Positions 18,295 through 27,826 of a stretch of 64,000 bases of DNA are shown here, one piece after another. The notes below the pieces were generated by a model. The model was not told the DNA's origin. It saw only the letters and a program-made list of their open reading frames with translations, and did no database searches. Position 1 is the first letter of the stretch, and each line of letters starts with the position of its first letter. Source of the stretch: Tethybacter castelli (GTDB lineage: Bacteria > Pseudomonadota > Gammaproteobacteria > Tethybacterales > Tethybacteraceae); the NCBI GenBank assembly GCA_036679665.1, contig JAZHEJ010000058.1, positions 5,450 through 69,449 on the forward strand, written 5' to 3'. Position numbers and translations under genes: made by a program.

Positions 18295-18900
18295 ATGATA
18301 CTGTGCTACAAAAGCGCTACTGCAACAATCACGACCCTGAAAATCATCGCCCAGGCACGTCTCGGCTACCACTTTCGAGGCGCGATCAAGGATACACCGG
18401 ACGTTGATTCCGCGGGTGTTCAGATCAAGAACGTTGATCCCGTACACGATATCGACTGGCCCGCACTCGTAAACACCTCACTCACTGGTCGCAAGGAACC
18501 AGACTGGTTGCAGCCGGGGGACGTGTTGTTTGTTGCGCGGGGCAGTCGCAATATCGCTGTCTGTTTCGACGAGATGCCGGGCAAGGCTGTGTGTGCGCCA
18601 CGCTATTATCTGTTGCGGACTCGCGATAACACCGTGCTCCCGGAGTACCTCGCCTGGTACATCAACAAAGCACCCGCTCAGCGGTATTTCGCGCAGTCAG
18701 CGGAGAGATCGTTTATTATCAGCATTCGTCGGGCCGTGCTGGAGGAATTGCCTGTGTCGGTGCTGGGTTTGGCGACGCAGCGGACAATCGCGCACCTGGC
18801 CGTTGCCGCCCGCCGCGAAAAACTAATCACGGAACAACTGATTCGCAACCGGGAGCAACTACTGCGGTTGGTAGCGCAAGGATCGATTCAACAGGATTGA
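18295..18900 (+). CDS. Half-size type I restriction specificity subunit (single TRD)
   Basis: 201 residues with one Methylase_S-type target-recognition domain (IAQARLGYHFRGAIKD at about 18-33, then KEPDWLQPGDVLFVARGSRN) and one conserved helix (about 165-198). This is half of a normal HsdS. Such short subunits can pair as dimers with HsdM. Start ATG at 18295 follows GAGG at 9 bases. Relatives begin nearer to the TTLKIIAQ segment, so the first 14 residues may derive from the junction with the istB scrap. The stop is 17 bases before hsdM. Its place upstream of hsdM, with a second full hsdS downstream, is unusual. Confidence 0.7.
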   Translation: MILCYKSATATITTLKIIAQARLGYHFRGAIKDTPDVDSAGVQIKNVDPVHDIDWPALVNTSLTGRKEPDWLQPGDVLFVARGSRNIAVCFDEMPGKAVCAPRYYLLRTRDNTVLPEYLAWYINKAPAQRYFAQSAERSFIISIRRAVLEELPVSVLGLATQRTIAHLAVAARREKLITEQLIRNREQLLRLVAQGSIQQD

Positions 18901-18917
18901 TCAGCAAAGGAGCCAAT

Positions 18918-20435
18918 ATGAATGATTCGGTAGATCAGAATGACATCAACAACGCGGTATGGGCGGTGTGTGACACCTTTCGCGGCGTTGTGGACCCCAG
19001 CATTTATAAGGACTACGTCCTGACCATGCTTTTCCTCAAATACATCTCGGATGTCTGGCAGGATCATTATGACAAATACCAGCTTGATTACGGAGACAAC
19101 CCGGAACTCGTCAAAGAGATGATGAAGAACGAGCGCTTTGTACTGCCGAAGGCTGCCAGTTTCTACGCCCTGTATGAGCAACGTCACGAGCCCGGCAACG
19201 GTGAACGCATCGACAAGGCACTACACACCATTGAGGAAGCCAATATCCACAAGCTGCAAGACGTCTTTCAGGACATCAGCTTTAACAGCACCCGCCTCGG
19301 TGACGAGGCACAGAAAAATGAAATTTTGCGGCACATGCTAGAAGACTTCGTCAGGGACGAACTGGACCTCAAACCCAGCCGTATCGGCAAACTCGACATT
19401 ATCGGCAATGCCTATGAATTTCTGATCAATAACTTCGCCGCTACCGGGGGCAAGAAGGCGGGCGAATTCTATACACCTCCTGAGGTATCGGAACTGATTG
19501 CCGAACTGGTTGATCCCCAAGAGGGCGATGACATCTGCGACCCCGCCTGTGGCTCCGCTTCGCTGTTGATGAAGTGCGGCAGGAAGATTCAAAAAGCCGG
19601 GTCAAAAAAATACGCCCTATATGGTCAGGAAGCCATAGGCAGTACTTGGGCGCTCGCGAGGATGAACCTGTTCCTGCATGAAGAAGACAACCACCGGATA
19701 ATGTGGGGTGACACCATCCGCAATCCTAAGTTGCTAAATGGTGACGACAGTCTCAAGCTGTTTGACATCGTGGTCGCCAATCCGCCGTTCAGTCTGAACA
19801 AGTGGGGTAGTGAACAGGCGGAAGCTGACAGGTTTGGGCGCTTTCGGCGCGGCATCCCACCGAAGACCAAGGGAGATTACGCCTTTGTCCTGCACATGAT
19901 CGAGACTCTCAAGCCCGGCAGTGGGCGCATGGGCGTGGTCGTGTCCCATGGTGTGCTGTTCCGTGGAGCCGCCGAGGGCAGGATCAGGAAGCAGCTCATT
20001 GAGGAAAACCTGCTCGATGCGGTAATCGGGCTGCCGGAAAAGCTGTTTTACGGCACGGGCATTCCGGCAGCAATACTGCTGTTTAGGAAAAACAGATCGG
20101 ACGGCTCTGATGAAAGTGTGCTGTTCATTGATGCCAGACGAGAATACAAGGACGGCAAGAACCAGAACGCGCTCACGGATGAACACATTGCCAAAATCGT
20201 GGCGACCTATAAGGCGCAAGAAGACGTGGACAAGTACGCCCATCTTGCCGACCTCGATGAAATCAGGGAAAACGACTACAACCTCAATATCCCGCGCTAT
20301 GTCAATACCTTTGAGGAGGAGGAAGAGATCGATTTGATGGCGGTGCGGGCTGAGCGAGTCAAGCTCAAGCGTGAACTGGCAAAGTTGGATGAGAAGATGG
20401 AGGGGTATTTGAAGGAATTGGGTTATGTTAAGTGA
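18918..20435 (+). CDS. hsdM: Type I DNA methyltransferase subunit HsdM
   Basis: 505 residues. Methylates adenine in the bipartite site chosen by HsdS, using S-adenosylmethionine. The helical N-terminal HsdM_N domain (about 1-150) is followed by the N6-adenine methyltransferase fold with motif I DPACGSASLL (about 208-217) and motif IV NPPF (288-291). The KAGEFYTPPEVSELI segment before motif I is typical of HsdM. Start ATG at 18918 has AAAGGAG about six bases upstream and is preferred over the in-frame TTG at 18897. It overlaps the next hsdS by 11 bases. Intact, with no visible lesion. Confidence 0.93.
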   Translation: MNDSVDQNDINNAVWAVCDTFRGVVDPSIYKDYVLTMLFLKYISDVWQDHYDKYQLDYGDNPELVKEMMKNERFVLPKAASFYALYEQRHEPGNGERIDKALHTIEEANIHKLQDVFQDISFNSTRLGDEAQKNEILRHMLEDFVRDELDLKPSRIGKLDIIGNAYEFLINNFAATGGKKAGEFYTPPEVSELIAELVDPQEGDDICDPACGSASLLMKCGRKIQKAGSKKYALYGQEAIGSTWALARMNLFLHEEDNHRIMWGDTIRNPKLLNGDDSLKLFDIVVANPPFSLNKWGSEQAEADRFGRFRRGIPPKTKGDYAFVLHMIETLKPGSGRMGVVVSHGVLFRGAAEGRIRKQLIEENLLDAVIGLPEKLFYGTGIPAAILLFRKNRSDGSDESVLFIDARREYKDGKNQNALTDEHIAKIVATYKAQEDVDKYAHLADLDEIRENDYNLNIPRYVNTFEEEEEIDLMAVRAERVKLKRELAKLDEKMEGYLKELGYVK

Positions 20436-21681
20436 ACTGCCTAATAGATGGATAGCTACATCAATTGGTGCCGTCTGCGAAATAGCACGAGGAGGATCAC
20501 CTCGTCCAATTAACAAATACATAACCAATGATAAGGACGGTATCAACTGGATAAAGATTGACGACGCATCGGCTTCATCAAAGTACATCTACTCCACTAA
20601 GGAAAAAATTAAAGCTGAAGGCGAGAAAAAATCTCGAAGAGTCAAATCAGGTGATTTTTTGCTATCAAATTCTATGAGCTTTGGACGTCCCTATATCTTG
20701 AGGGTGGATGGCTGTATACATGACGGATGGCTTGCCTTATCATTTGATAGAGGGCAAATCGGTGAGGAATTTTTGTACTACCTTCTCTCTTCGCCAGTAG
20801 TGTTCAAGGAATTTGAGAATAAAGCTGCTGGCTCCGCTGTAAAAAATTTAAATAAAGAACTTGTTTCATCAGTCCGCGTTGTACTGCCGCCCTTCGATGA
20901 ACAACAACGTATCGCAGAAATCATCTCGACCTGGGACCGGGCTATCAAGACGACCGAGGCACTGCTGGCCAATGCCCGCACCCAAAAACGCGCCTTGATG
21001 CAATCCCTCTTCATGGGCAAATGCCGCTTCCCCGAATTCGCGGGGCAGGATTGGAAAGAGGTGCAGATGGGCAACGTTGCGGAGGTTGATGTAGAAAGCC
21101 TTGATGCAAAGACACCGGACAATTTTGCATTCGACTACATCTCACTTTCAAACGTGGAACCTGGACGCGTTGTTAAGCCGTTGGAACGAATGATCTTCTG
21201 CGATGCTCCCTCTCGGGCAAGGCGCAAAGTTCAGGCAGGTGACTTGTTGGTTTCGACCGTTCGGCCAAATCTTCTCGGTTTTGCACGAATTTCAGATGAC
21301 TACGCGAACTGCATAGCTTCCACTGGCTTTGCCGTGGTCTCATGCAGCAACGCGGCCGACGGCTCTTACCTTTTCCACTATCTTTTTAGCCATCATATGA
21401 GGAGCCAATTCCATGCTCTTGTCGTGGGATCAAACTACCCAGCGATTAACTCCACAGATGTAAAAAAACTTCGGCTGCAATTGCCATCTATCGAAGAGCA
21501 GCGACGTATTGGCAAGTTGCTTGATGATTGCGATGTCGAGATTACGGCTTTGGTGTATTACATCCACAAACTTTGCACCGAAAAAAAAGCCCTGATGCAA
21601 CAACTCCTCACCGGCAAGCAGCGGGTAATGATCGACAGCGACGTTGACAGTATCATTGAAGAGTCTACAGCCCATGACTGA
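20425..21681 (+). CDS. hsdS: Type I specificity subunit HsdS (two TRDs)
   Basis: 418 residues with the normal two-half plan. TRD1 (LPNRWIATSIGAVCEIARGG at 4-23, to about 150) is followed by a central conserved helix (PPFDEQQRIAEIISTWDRAI). TRD2 starts about residue 210 (WKEVQMGNVAEVDVE), and the closing helix is PSIEEQRRIGKLLDDCDVEI. The two TRDs set the two halves of the methylation site. The gene overlaps hsdM by 11 bases and hsdR by 8, so it is translated as part of the operon. The sequence recognised cannot be predicted from this alone. Confidence 0.92.
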   Translation: MLSELPNRWIATSIGAVCEIARGGSPRPINKYITNDKDGINWIKIDDASASSKYIYSTKEKIKAEGEKKSRRVKSGDFLLSNSMSFGRPYILRVDGCIHDGWLALSFDRGQIGEEFLYYLLSSPVVFKEFENKAAGSAVKNLNKELVSSVRVVLPPFDEQQRIAEIISTWDRAIKTTEALLANARTQKRALMQSLFMGKCRFPEFAGQDWKEVQMGNVAEVDVESLDAKTPDNFAFDYISLSNVEPGRVVKPLERMIFCDAPSRARRKVQAGDLLVSTVRPNLLGFARISDDYANCIASTGFAVVSCSNAADGSYLFHYLFSHHMRSQFHALVVGSNYPAINSTDVKKLRLQLPSIEEQRRIGKLLDDCDVEITALVYYIHKLCTEKKALMQQLLTGKQRVMIDSDVDSIIEESTAHD

Positions 21682-24600
21682 TGGCCATGTAACACCGGAG
21701 ATCAGGGAAGAGTACAGCGTACAGATTCCGGCCTTGCAGCTACTCAATGCCCTTGGTTGGTCGTACCTCTCCGCTGCCGAATGTGTCGTGGCCCGTGGTG
21801 GTAATCAGGAAGTGGTGCTGCGAAGTGTGCTCATTGACGAACTGCGTAAGCGGCGCTTTGAGTACAGGGGTGAGTCCCATTTCCTTTCCCCCAATGCTAT
21901 CAACCAGATCGTGCGGGAGCTATCTAGCGTTGCCTTGCAGGAAGGCCTGGGGACAGCCACCGAGGTTCTCTACAACAAGATCACCCTCGGCGTAACCGTC
22001 ACTGAATTCATCGACGGCAACAAGCATTCCCCGACCATTCCGGTGATTGACTGGCAAGACGTCGGCAATAACAGTTTGATTGTGACTGAGGAACTGGAAG
22101 TTATGTCTTCGGAGGGCACACATACACGGCGGCCCGACATCGTCTGTTTTGTGAACGGGCTGCCGCTGGTGGTGATTGAGGCCAAGCGCCCCGTCTCCGG
22201 CAATCCGGTCAAATCCATGATCGCCGAGGGCATATCCCAGAGTCTCCGTAATCAGAAGCCGGACGAGATCCCGAAGCTCTTTGCCTACTCACAGCTTTTA
22301 TTGTCCATCAGCGGCACTGATGCCAGCTACGGGACGACCCTGACACCGCGAAAGTTCTGGACCAACTGGCGTGACGAGGTCTTCGCTGAAGATTACTTCC
22401 ACGAGGTGAAGAACCGGCCTGTCGATAAGGTCTTCAAGGACGCCGTTTTCACGGGGCGGCCAGCCCGAATTCGCCAGCACTTTGAAAAAAAGTGGTCGTC
22501 AGAGTGTCTGCCCTCGGAGCAGGACCGGATGATGGTCAGCCTGCTCTCGCCGGAGCGGCTGCTGGAATTCATTCGCTTCTTCATCCTGTTTGACAGCAAG
22601 TCCGGAAAAGTGGCGGCGCGTTATCAGCAGGTGTTTGGCATTAAGGCCACGATCAAGCGCTTGCAGGTCCGGCGCCAGAGTGGAAAGAGCGGGAAGAGTG
22701 GCGGACGCGCGGGCGGCGTGATCTGGCACACCACCGGGTCAGGCAAATCTTTTACCATGGTGTTCCTGTGCAAGGCATTGCTCCTGCACCCGGCCCTGAA
22801 GAATTGCCGCATGGTGGTGGTCACCGACCGGGTGGGCCTTGAAAAGCAGCTATCAAAAACATTCCTCAGCGGCGGCGCCTTCGGAAGTACGCTCACCAGC
22901 ATCAAGGTCGGCGAGAAGTCCAAGGCGACCTCAGGCCGTGACCTCGCCAAACGCATCGGTCAGGGCCGGGAGCGGATCATTTTCGCCATCATCAATAAAT
23001 TCCTGACCGCCACGAAGCAGAAGCATTGTTACAATACGAGTGAGGACATGATTGTCCTCGTTGACGAGGGGCATCGCAGCCACGGCGGCGAAGGTCACGA
23101 GCGCATTCGCAAGGCGCTGCCCAACGCGGCCTATATCTCCTTCACCGGTACGCCGCTGCTCAAGGACGACAAGACTGCCAACAAGTTCGGGCCCATCATC
23201 CATGCCTACACCATGCAACGGGCCATCGAGGACAAAACGGTGACACCGCTGCTCTATGAAGAACGCAAGCCCGAGCTTGAAGTCAATGAAAAGGCCATCG
23301 ACAACTGGTTCGAAAAAATCACCGCCGCCCTCTCGGATCAACAGAAGAGCGATCTCAAAAAGAAATGGGGCAGGAAAGGCCCGGTCTCGCGCAGCGATAA
23401 CCGTATCCAGCTTATCGCATGGGACATTGCGGTGCATTTCAAGGAAAACTTCAAGGATATGGGTCAGGGTCTCAAGGGCCAAGTTGCCGCTGACAGCAAG
23501 CAGTCCGCTATTCGCTACAATAAATACCTTGATGAGACCGGGCATGTTTCCAGCGCCGTGGTTATCTCGCCACCGGATACCCGCGAAGGGCACGAGGCCG
23601 TTGATGAAAACACGCTGCCGGAAGTGCAACAATGGTGGAAGGATAATATTAAAGGGGACGGGGAAAGCTACGAGCGCGAGGTCATTGAGAATTTCAGCAC
23701 GCCGGGTGCACCGGACCTGCTGATCGTGGTAGACAAACTGCTGACCGGCTTTGACGAGCCATGCAACGCCGTCCTGTATATCGACAAGCCCCTGAAGAAT
23801 CACAACCTCATCCAGGCTATTGCAAGGATCAACCGACTCCATGACGCCAAAAAGTTCGGCTTGCTGATCGACTATCGCGGCATCCTTAGGGAACTCGATA
23901 CCGCCATCGAACAATATCAGGACCTCGCCAGCCGGACCCAGGGTGGCTATGATATCGATGACATTGATGGGATCTATCGAGAGGCCGGCACCGAATATAA
24001 AAAGTTGCCCATGCTGCATGACCGGCTGACCGGACTGTTCAGCGAGGTCAGGAACAAGGCGGACCGCGAGCAGTACCGCCAGCTCTTAGTCCCCCGGTAC
24101 GCGGAGGATGTCAACGGGCAGAGTTACGACACGCGCCAGAGTTTCCGCGAAGACTTTTACCAGGCTCTCACCGCATACGGTATATGCTTGGGTGTGGCGC
24201 TGTCTTCTCACATCTTCTTTGAGGACACGGCCTTCTCCGATGAAGACATCACCCGTTACAAAAAAGATCTTCAGTGGTATAGCGAACTGCGCAAGATCGC
24301 ACGGCAGGACGCGCAGGAAACCATCGACTACAGTGCCTATGAGGAGCAGATTAGCAGGCTTGTGGATAAGCACGTGGTCGGCGCCGGTATTGAGGAGCCG
24401 GAGGGTGTTTATGAGGTAAACAAGCTTGGCAACGGTGACAGCCCTGACAACTGGAGCGAAGAAAAGACACGCAACGAAACCGACATCATCCGCACCAGAG
24501 TCAAGAAAACCATCAAGCAGGATCTGGCTGATGACCCTTACGCGCAGGCCGTATTTTCCAAGTTGCTTAAACAGGCCATCGCCGAAGCGAAGGCCCTGTT

Positions 24601-24967
24601 CGACTACCCAAAGAAGCAATACCTGCTGTTCCGCTCTTTTGAAAAGCGAGTGAAGGAGCGGGACATTGAAGGCATGCCTGCCGCCTTGACCGGCAACAAA
24701 CATGCCAGGGCCATCTACGGCCTGTTCATGTTGCATCTTGATCAGCCTGATCAAGACAGCCATGTGGAGGACGTATTCTTTATTGTCGAGACCGTCATGG
24801 CAACGGTCGCCGAACATTCACTGAACACTCAGAACATCGAATCAGCAATCCGCAAGGTGCTGCTGCCTTATCTGTTCGGGCGCGTCGGTCTGGACAAGGC
24901 CAAAGTGCTGATTGAGGAGGTGCTCAACATCACTCGCATCCTCCATTCACGAGGCAAACTGCGTTGA
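21674..24967 (+). CDS. hsdR: Type I restriction endonuclease subunit HsdR
   Basis: 1,097 residues. This is the translocating and cutting subunit. The N-terminal HSDR_N nuclease has RRPDIVCF with D155 and VIEAKRP with E169/K171, the PD-ExK triad. The SF2 motor follows: TTGSGKSFTM (about 352-361), VTDRVGLE, VDEGHRS, FTGTPLL, and the later motif QAIARINRLHD. A helical C-terminal domain for binding the methylase ends the protein. The ATG at 21674 overlaps the hsdS stop; an in-frame TTG 30 bases earlier is less likely. No stops or shifts are seen, so this RM system appears functional, unlike the remnant at 5.3-6.1 kb and 10.1 kb. Confidence 0.95.
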   Translation: MTDGHVTPEIREEYSVQIPALQLLNALGWSYLSAAECVVARGGNQEVVLRSVLIDELRKRRFEYRGESHFLSPNAINQIVRELSSVALQEGLGTATEVLYNKITLGVTVTEFIDGNKHSPTIPVIDWQDVGNNSLIVTEELEVMSSEGTHTRRPDIVCFVNGLPLVVIEAKRPVSGNPVKSMIAEGISQSLRNQKPDEIPKLFAYSQLLLSISGTDASYGTTLTPRKFWTNWRDEVFAEDYFHEVKNRPVDKVFKDAVFTGRPARIRQHFEKKWSSECLPSEQDRMMVSLLSPERLLEFIRFFILFDSKSGKVAARYQQVFGIKATIKRLQVRRQSGKSGKSGGRAGGVIWHTTGSGKSFTMVFLCKALLLHPALKNCRMVVVTDRVGLEKQLSKTFLSGGAFGSTLTSIKVGEKSKATSGRDLAKRIGQGRERIIFAIINKFLTATKQKHCYNTSEDMIVLVDEGHRSHGGEGHERIRKALPNAAYISFTGTPLLKDDKTANKFGPIIHAYTMQRAIEDKTVTPLLYEERKPELEVNEKAIDNWFEKITAALSDQQKSDLKKKWGRKGPVSRSDNRIQLIAWDIAVHFKENFKDMGQGLKGQVAADSKQSAIRYNKYLDETGHVSSAVVISPPDTREGHEAVDENTLPEVQQWWKDNIKGDGESYEREVIENFSTPGAPDLLIVVDKLLTGFDEPCNAVLYIDKPLKNHNLIQAIARINRLHDAKKFGLLIDYRGILRELDTAIEQYQDLASRTQGGYDIDDIDGIYREAGTEYKKLPMLHDRLTGLFSEVRNKADREQYRQLLVPRYAEDVNGQSYDTRQSFREDFYQALTAYGICLGVALSSHIFFEDTAFSDEDITRYKKDLQWYSELRKIARQDAQETIDYSAYEEQISRLVDKHVVGAGIEEPEGVYEVNKLGNGDSPDNWSEEKTRNETDIIRTRVKKTIKQDLADDPYAQAVFSKLLKQAIAEAKALFDYPKKQYLLFRSFEKRVKERDIEGMPAALTGNKHARAIYGLFMLHLDQPDQDSHVEDVFFIVETVMATVAEHSLNTQNIESAIRKVLLPYLFGRVGLDKAKVLIEEVLNITRILHSRGKLR

Positions 24968-24998
24968 TGGTCGGCAATAGTTCATTGAGGGTTCGCTG

Positions 24999-25727
24999 AT
25001 GAAGAGAGCAAGTTTCACTTATGGCGATGAGCACTTCGACTACGGCATTTGTCTCACGCCGGAGCGGACCACAAAGATCGCCATTCACGTTCACCCTGAC
25101 GCCTCGATACAGGTCGACGCTCCAGAATGCGAATCCCAAGCCCGGATCAACAGGGCTGTCCTGAAGCGCGCCCGCTGGATCAGGAACCACGTGCTACAGG
25201 CCCGCGCCCAGCGCGAGCATGTGCTACCGCGCAACTATGTGAGCGGAGAGAGCCACTTCTATCTCGGGCTGCGTTATCAACTCAAAGTCTCCGATGCAAC
25301 AAGCGCCGGGCCGCAGGTGAAAATGTGGCGAGGTCAAATTCTGGTCCATGCCGAGGGCAGATCACCCGACGCCGTAAAGCGGCAACTCTCCCACTGGTAC
25401 CGGAAGCGGGCATTGGAAGTTTTTGACCGACGTTTACATGCCCTGGGGGAACGTGTGTCATGGCTAAAGGAAACCCCGTCGCTACGCCTGCTGAAAATGC
25501 GCAGACAATGGGGAAGCTGCTCTCCGCGGGGCGCCATTGTCCTGAACCCCAATCTGGTTAAAGCTCCCCGGGATTGCGTGGACTATGTGATCGTTCACGA
25601 ACTGTGTCACTTGAAAGAACACAATCACTCCCCAAGTTACTACCGATTGCTACACGAGGTGATGCCCGGCTGGGAACCGGTGAAAGCACGGCTGGATGGG
25701 ATGGCGGAGTTGTTGTTGAATGAGTAA
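24999..25727 (+). CDS. YgjP-like zinc metallopeptidase (SprT/M48-type)
   Basis: 242 residues. The C-terminal half has the YgjP (DUF45) pattern: RRQWGSCSPRGAIVLNPNLV (168-187) and the zinc site VIVHELCHLKEHNHSP (about 197-212), where HELCH supplies two histidines and the glutamate, with a third ligand histidine in EHNHSP. Proteins of this family commonly travel with type I RM operons directly after hsdR, as here (31 bases after the hsdR stop). Their substrate is unknown. The start ATG at 24999 follows GAGGGTTCGCTG. Likely co-transcribed with hsdR. Confidence 0.85.
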   Translation: MKRASFTYGDEHFDYGICLTPERTTKIAIHVHPDASIQVDAPECESQARINRAVLKRARWIRNHVLQARAQREHVLPRNYVSGESHFYLGLRYQLKVSDATSAGPQVKMWRGQILVHAEGRSPDAVKRQLSHWYRKRALEVFDRRLHALGERVSWLKETPSLRLLKMRRQWGSCSPRGAIVLNPNLVKAPRDCVDYVIVHELCHLKEHNHSPSYYRLLHEVMPGWEPVKARLDGMAELLLNE

Positions 25728-25741
25728 ATCTGGAGTTACAG

Positions 25742-27697
25742 ATGCGTATTATAGAAATCAACATTGAGTATTGGCGCAATTTTGCAAACCTGAAGCTTAA
25801 ACTGGACAGCGATGCGCGGCTTGTATGTATAGTTGGCGGCAACGGCACAGGCAAAACCCATCTGCTGGAGCTGCTTGGTGCTTGTGCACATAAACTTGGA
25901 CTTTCTCAAGGGATTGAGCTTTCGCGTAGGGACCCTTTCTCCGAAAGGCACAAGTTTTCGCTTCAGTTTTATCTTGCGAAAGGAATCAATACCGACATTG
26001 ATCAGGGAATGGTTGAACACGATTGGCACACTCAGTGGGACCGTACCCTAACAATTTGTAGCGAGAAGTCTCAACGAAGCAATGACCCTAAAACCACTGT
26101 TGATGCAGGAGGTATTGTTGGGAATCCGGATTACACGGCGGAGTCTTGTGCGAGGCAGATAGTCGAGCGAATCAAAGCTTCGGAATCTGTACACTTTCTT
26201 TCACTTGACGCTAATCGAGCATATCCGAAGAAGGTAATTAAACATCATGAAATGGCAGCAGCGTATGAAGTAGATTGGAGGGGTGCTGAATACACCAAGA
26301 ATAGGTCATATATGGCCTCAAGTACCCTGTACGATGAGTGGGTCAAGTATTTTCTAACCCAGGAAAATAAAGCCGGGACGCGCCTGATTCAAGCTAGCAG
26401 AAGAGCTCAAGCAACTGGTGGCGATAGGCCAGAGTTTCAGGACCATTATCAAGCTTACAAGACATCTTTGCAGAAAGTTCTGCCTCATCTGACATTCACA
26501 GGCGTTGACTTACAAAAAAAAATACTACTATTTGATGTATCAGACTCAGAGTTGTCGTTCGATCAGCTCAGCGGCGGGGAACGCGAGATAGCATTTCTCA
26601 TTGGTCAAATTGATCGATTTGGTTTGCGACAAGGCTTATTCTTGTTGGATGAGCCTGAACACCACTTGAACGCTGACTTGATTCGTGAATGGGTTGGTTA
26701 CCTAACCAGTACAGTGGAAACAGGACAAATCTGGCTTGCTACACACTCTCTTGAAGCTGTAGAGGCGGCCGGGCAACAATCTACCTTTGTTTTGGAGCGC
26801 AATGAGCAATCCCGGCTTGTTGATAGCGTTGTAAGACTAGATTCACAACCGGTTCTTTCTGCCCTTTCCCGATCTGTCGGGACACCGGCATTTTCTATTT
26901 CCCAATTGAGATTTGTCTTTATAGAAGGTGAAGAAGCAGTAGGTGAGCGAGAGCGATTCAGAAACCTCGCAGGGTCGCCGCAAGATAAAGATATAAGGTT
27001 CATGGAGTGCGGATCGTGCGAGGAAGTTATGCGCCGAGTAAAAGCAATTCGCACTATAGCGCGTGAAAGCAATGTGGAGATTCGTGTTGCAGGCGTAGTA
27101 GATAAGGATTTTCGCATGGATTACCAAGCTGCCAGGTTTTCGAAAGATAATGATATTCATGTTTTAACTGTTCATGAGGTCGAAAACTTCTTTTTGCATA
27201 CTGAGACACTCCAAGCACTGCTTAAACAAAATGGTAACGAAGGCTTGAAGCCAGAAGAACTTATTCGGAGCGCGTCTGATCTGCGAGCCGGGTGCTGGAT
27301 ATTTCAACACGCAATGGCACTGGATTTAGCCTGTGAACTACCTGAGATTCCGCTACTTGCAAAAAAGTATTTAAAGGGCCTAAATTGGGATCAGATATCA
27401 CCAAATGAGAATGACATAATTAAGACGACATTGGGACACTGCCAATTCGATAAAAAGGTCGCCACTACCTTCCGGCGCTTTCTCACGGTCTCGGTTCGCT
27501 CGTACAAAAAGAGGAGGAGCAAGCCTGATCTATGGAAACAGTGTGAAGGCAAGCAAGTCCTTAACGAGATTGCATCTAAAGTCGGGTTTGCAGACTCACA
27601 CTCTCTGATTTCAGCTGCGTTTACTTACTGGGAAAACAACAAGAATCTTCTTCCTGATGAAATTTTAACATTCCGAGAATACTTGTCTAAAATCTAA
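25742..27697 (+). CDS. AAA ATPase with DUF4435 (TOPRIM-like) domain, putative defence effector
   Basis: 651 residues. The ATPase part shows Walker A GGNGTGKT (32-39), signature LSGGE (about 276-280) and Walker B LFLLDEPEHHLN (about 299-310), the layout of OLD-like or AAA_21 ATPases with a short insert in place of coiled coil. The C-terminal part has VFIEGEEAV (about 391-399), VVDKDF (about 453-458) and VHEVENFFL (about 478-486), which match the DUF4435 acidic motifs related to TOPRIM nucleases. Proteins of this build are linked to phage defence. It follows the metallopeptidase by 14 bases, so it looks like the last gene of the RM operon, but its lower GC content suggests a separate origin. 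Confidence 0.65.
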   Translation: MRIIEINIEYWRNFANLKLKLDSDARLVCIVGGNGTGKTHLLELLGACAHKLGLSQGIELSRRDPFSERHKFSLQFYLAKGINTDIDQGMVEHDWHTQWDRTLTICSEKSQRSNDPKTTVDAGGIVGNPDYTAESCARQIVERIKASESVHFLSLDANRAYPKKVIKHHEMAAAYEVDWRGAEYTKNRSYMASSTLYDEWVKYFLTQENKAGTRLIQASRRAQATGGDRPEFQDHYQAYKTSLQKVLPHLTFTGVDLQKKILLFDVSDSELSFDQLSGGEREIAFLIGQIDRFGLRQGLFLLDEPEHHLNADLIREWVGYLTSTVETGQIWLATHSLEAVEAAGQQSTFVLERNEQSRLVDSVVRLDSQPVLSALSRSVGTPAFSISQLRFVFIEGEEAVGERERFRNLAGSPQDKDIRFMECGSCEEVMRRVKAIRTIARESNVEIRVAGVVDKDFRMDYQAARFSKDNDIHVLTVHEVENFFLHTETLQALLKQNGNEGLKPEELIRSASDLRAGCWIFQHAMALDLACELPEIPLLAKKYLKGLNWDQISPNENDIIKTTLGHCQFDKKVATTFRRFLTVSVRSYKKRRSKPDLWKQCEGKQVLNEIASKVGFADSHSLISAAFTYWENNKNLLPDEILTFREYLSKI

Positions 27698-27826
27698 AAG
27701 CGAGAGGTTATGAGTAGCGATTGCCAGAAAGCCCAGTAGCGACCCATATTTAGGAGTTGCTAATGAAATTCTGGAACTGCCCGACTTCAGGTGCTTCCCC
27801 TTGCAGAAGCGTAGGTCTACTCATGT

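Noticed and set aside
22931..24019. A 362-codon open frame on the minus strand opposite hsdR.
   Set aside because: It is a shadow of hsdR codon use; hsdR carries complete conserved motifs here and the antisense protein has no recognisable domain or ribosome site.
18295..27697. BREX, DISARM or retron components in the right module.
   Set aside because: No PglX/BrxC, DrmA/B or reverse transcriptase sequence is seen; the genes are plain type I RM plus accessory proteins.
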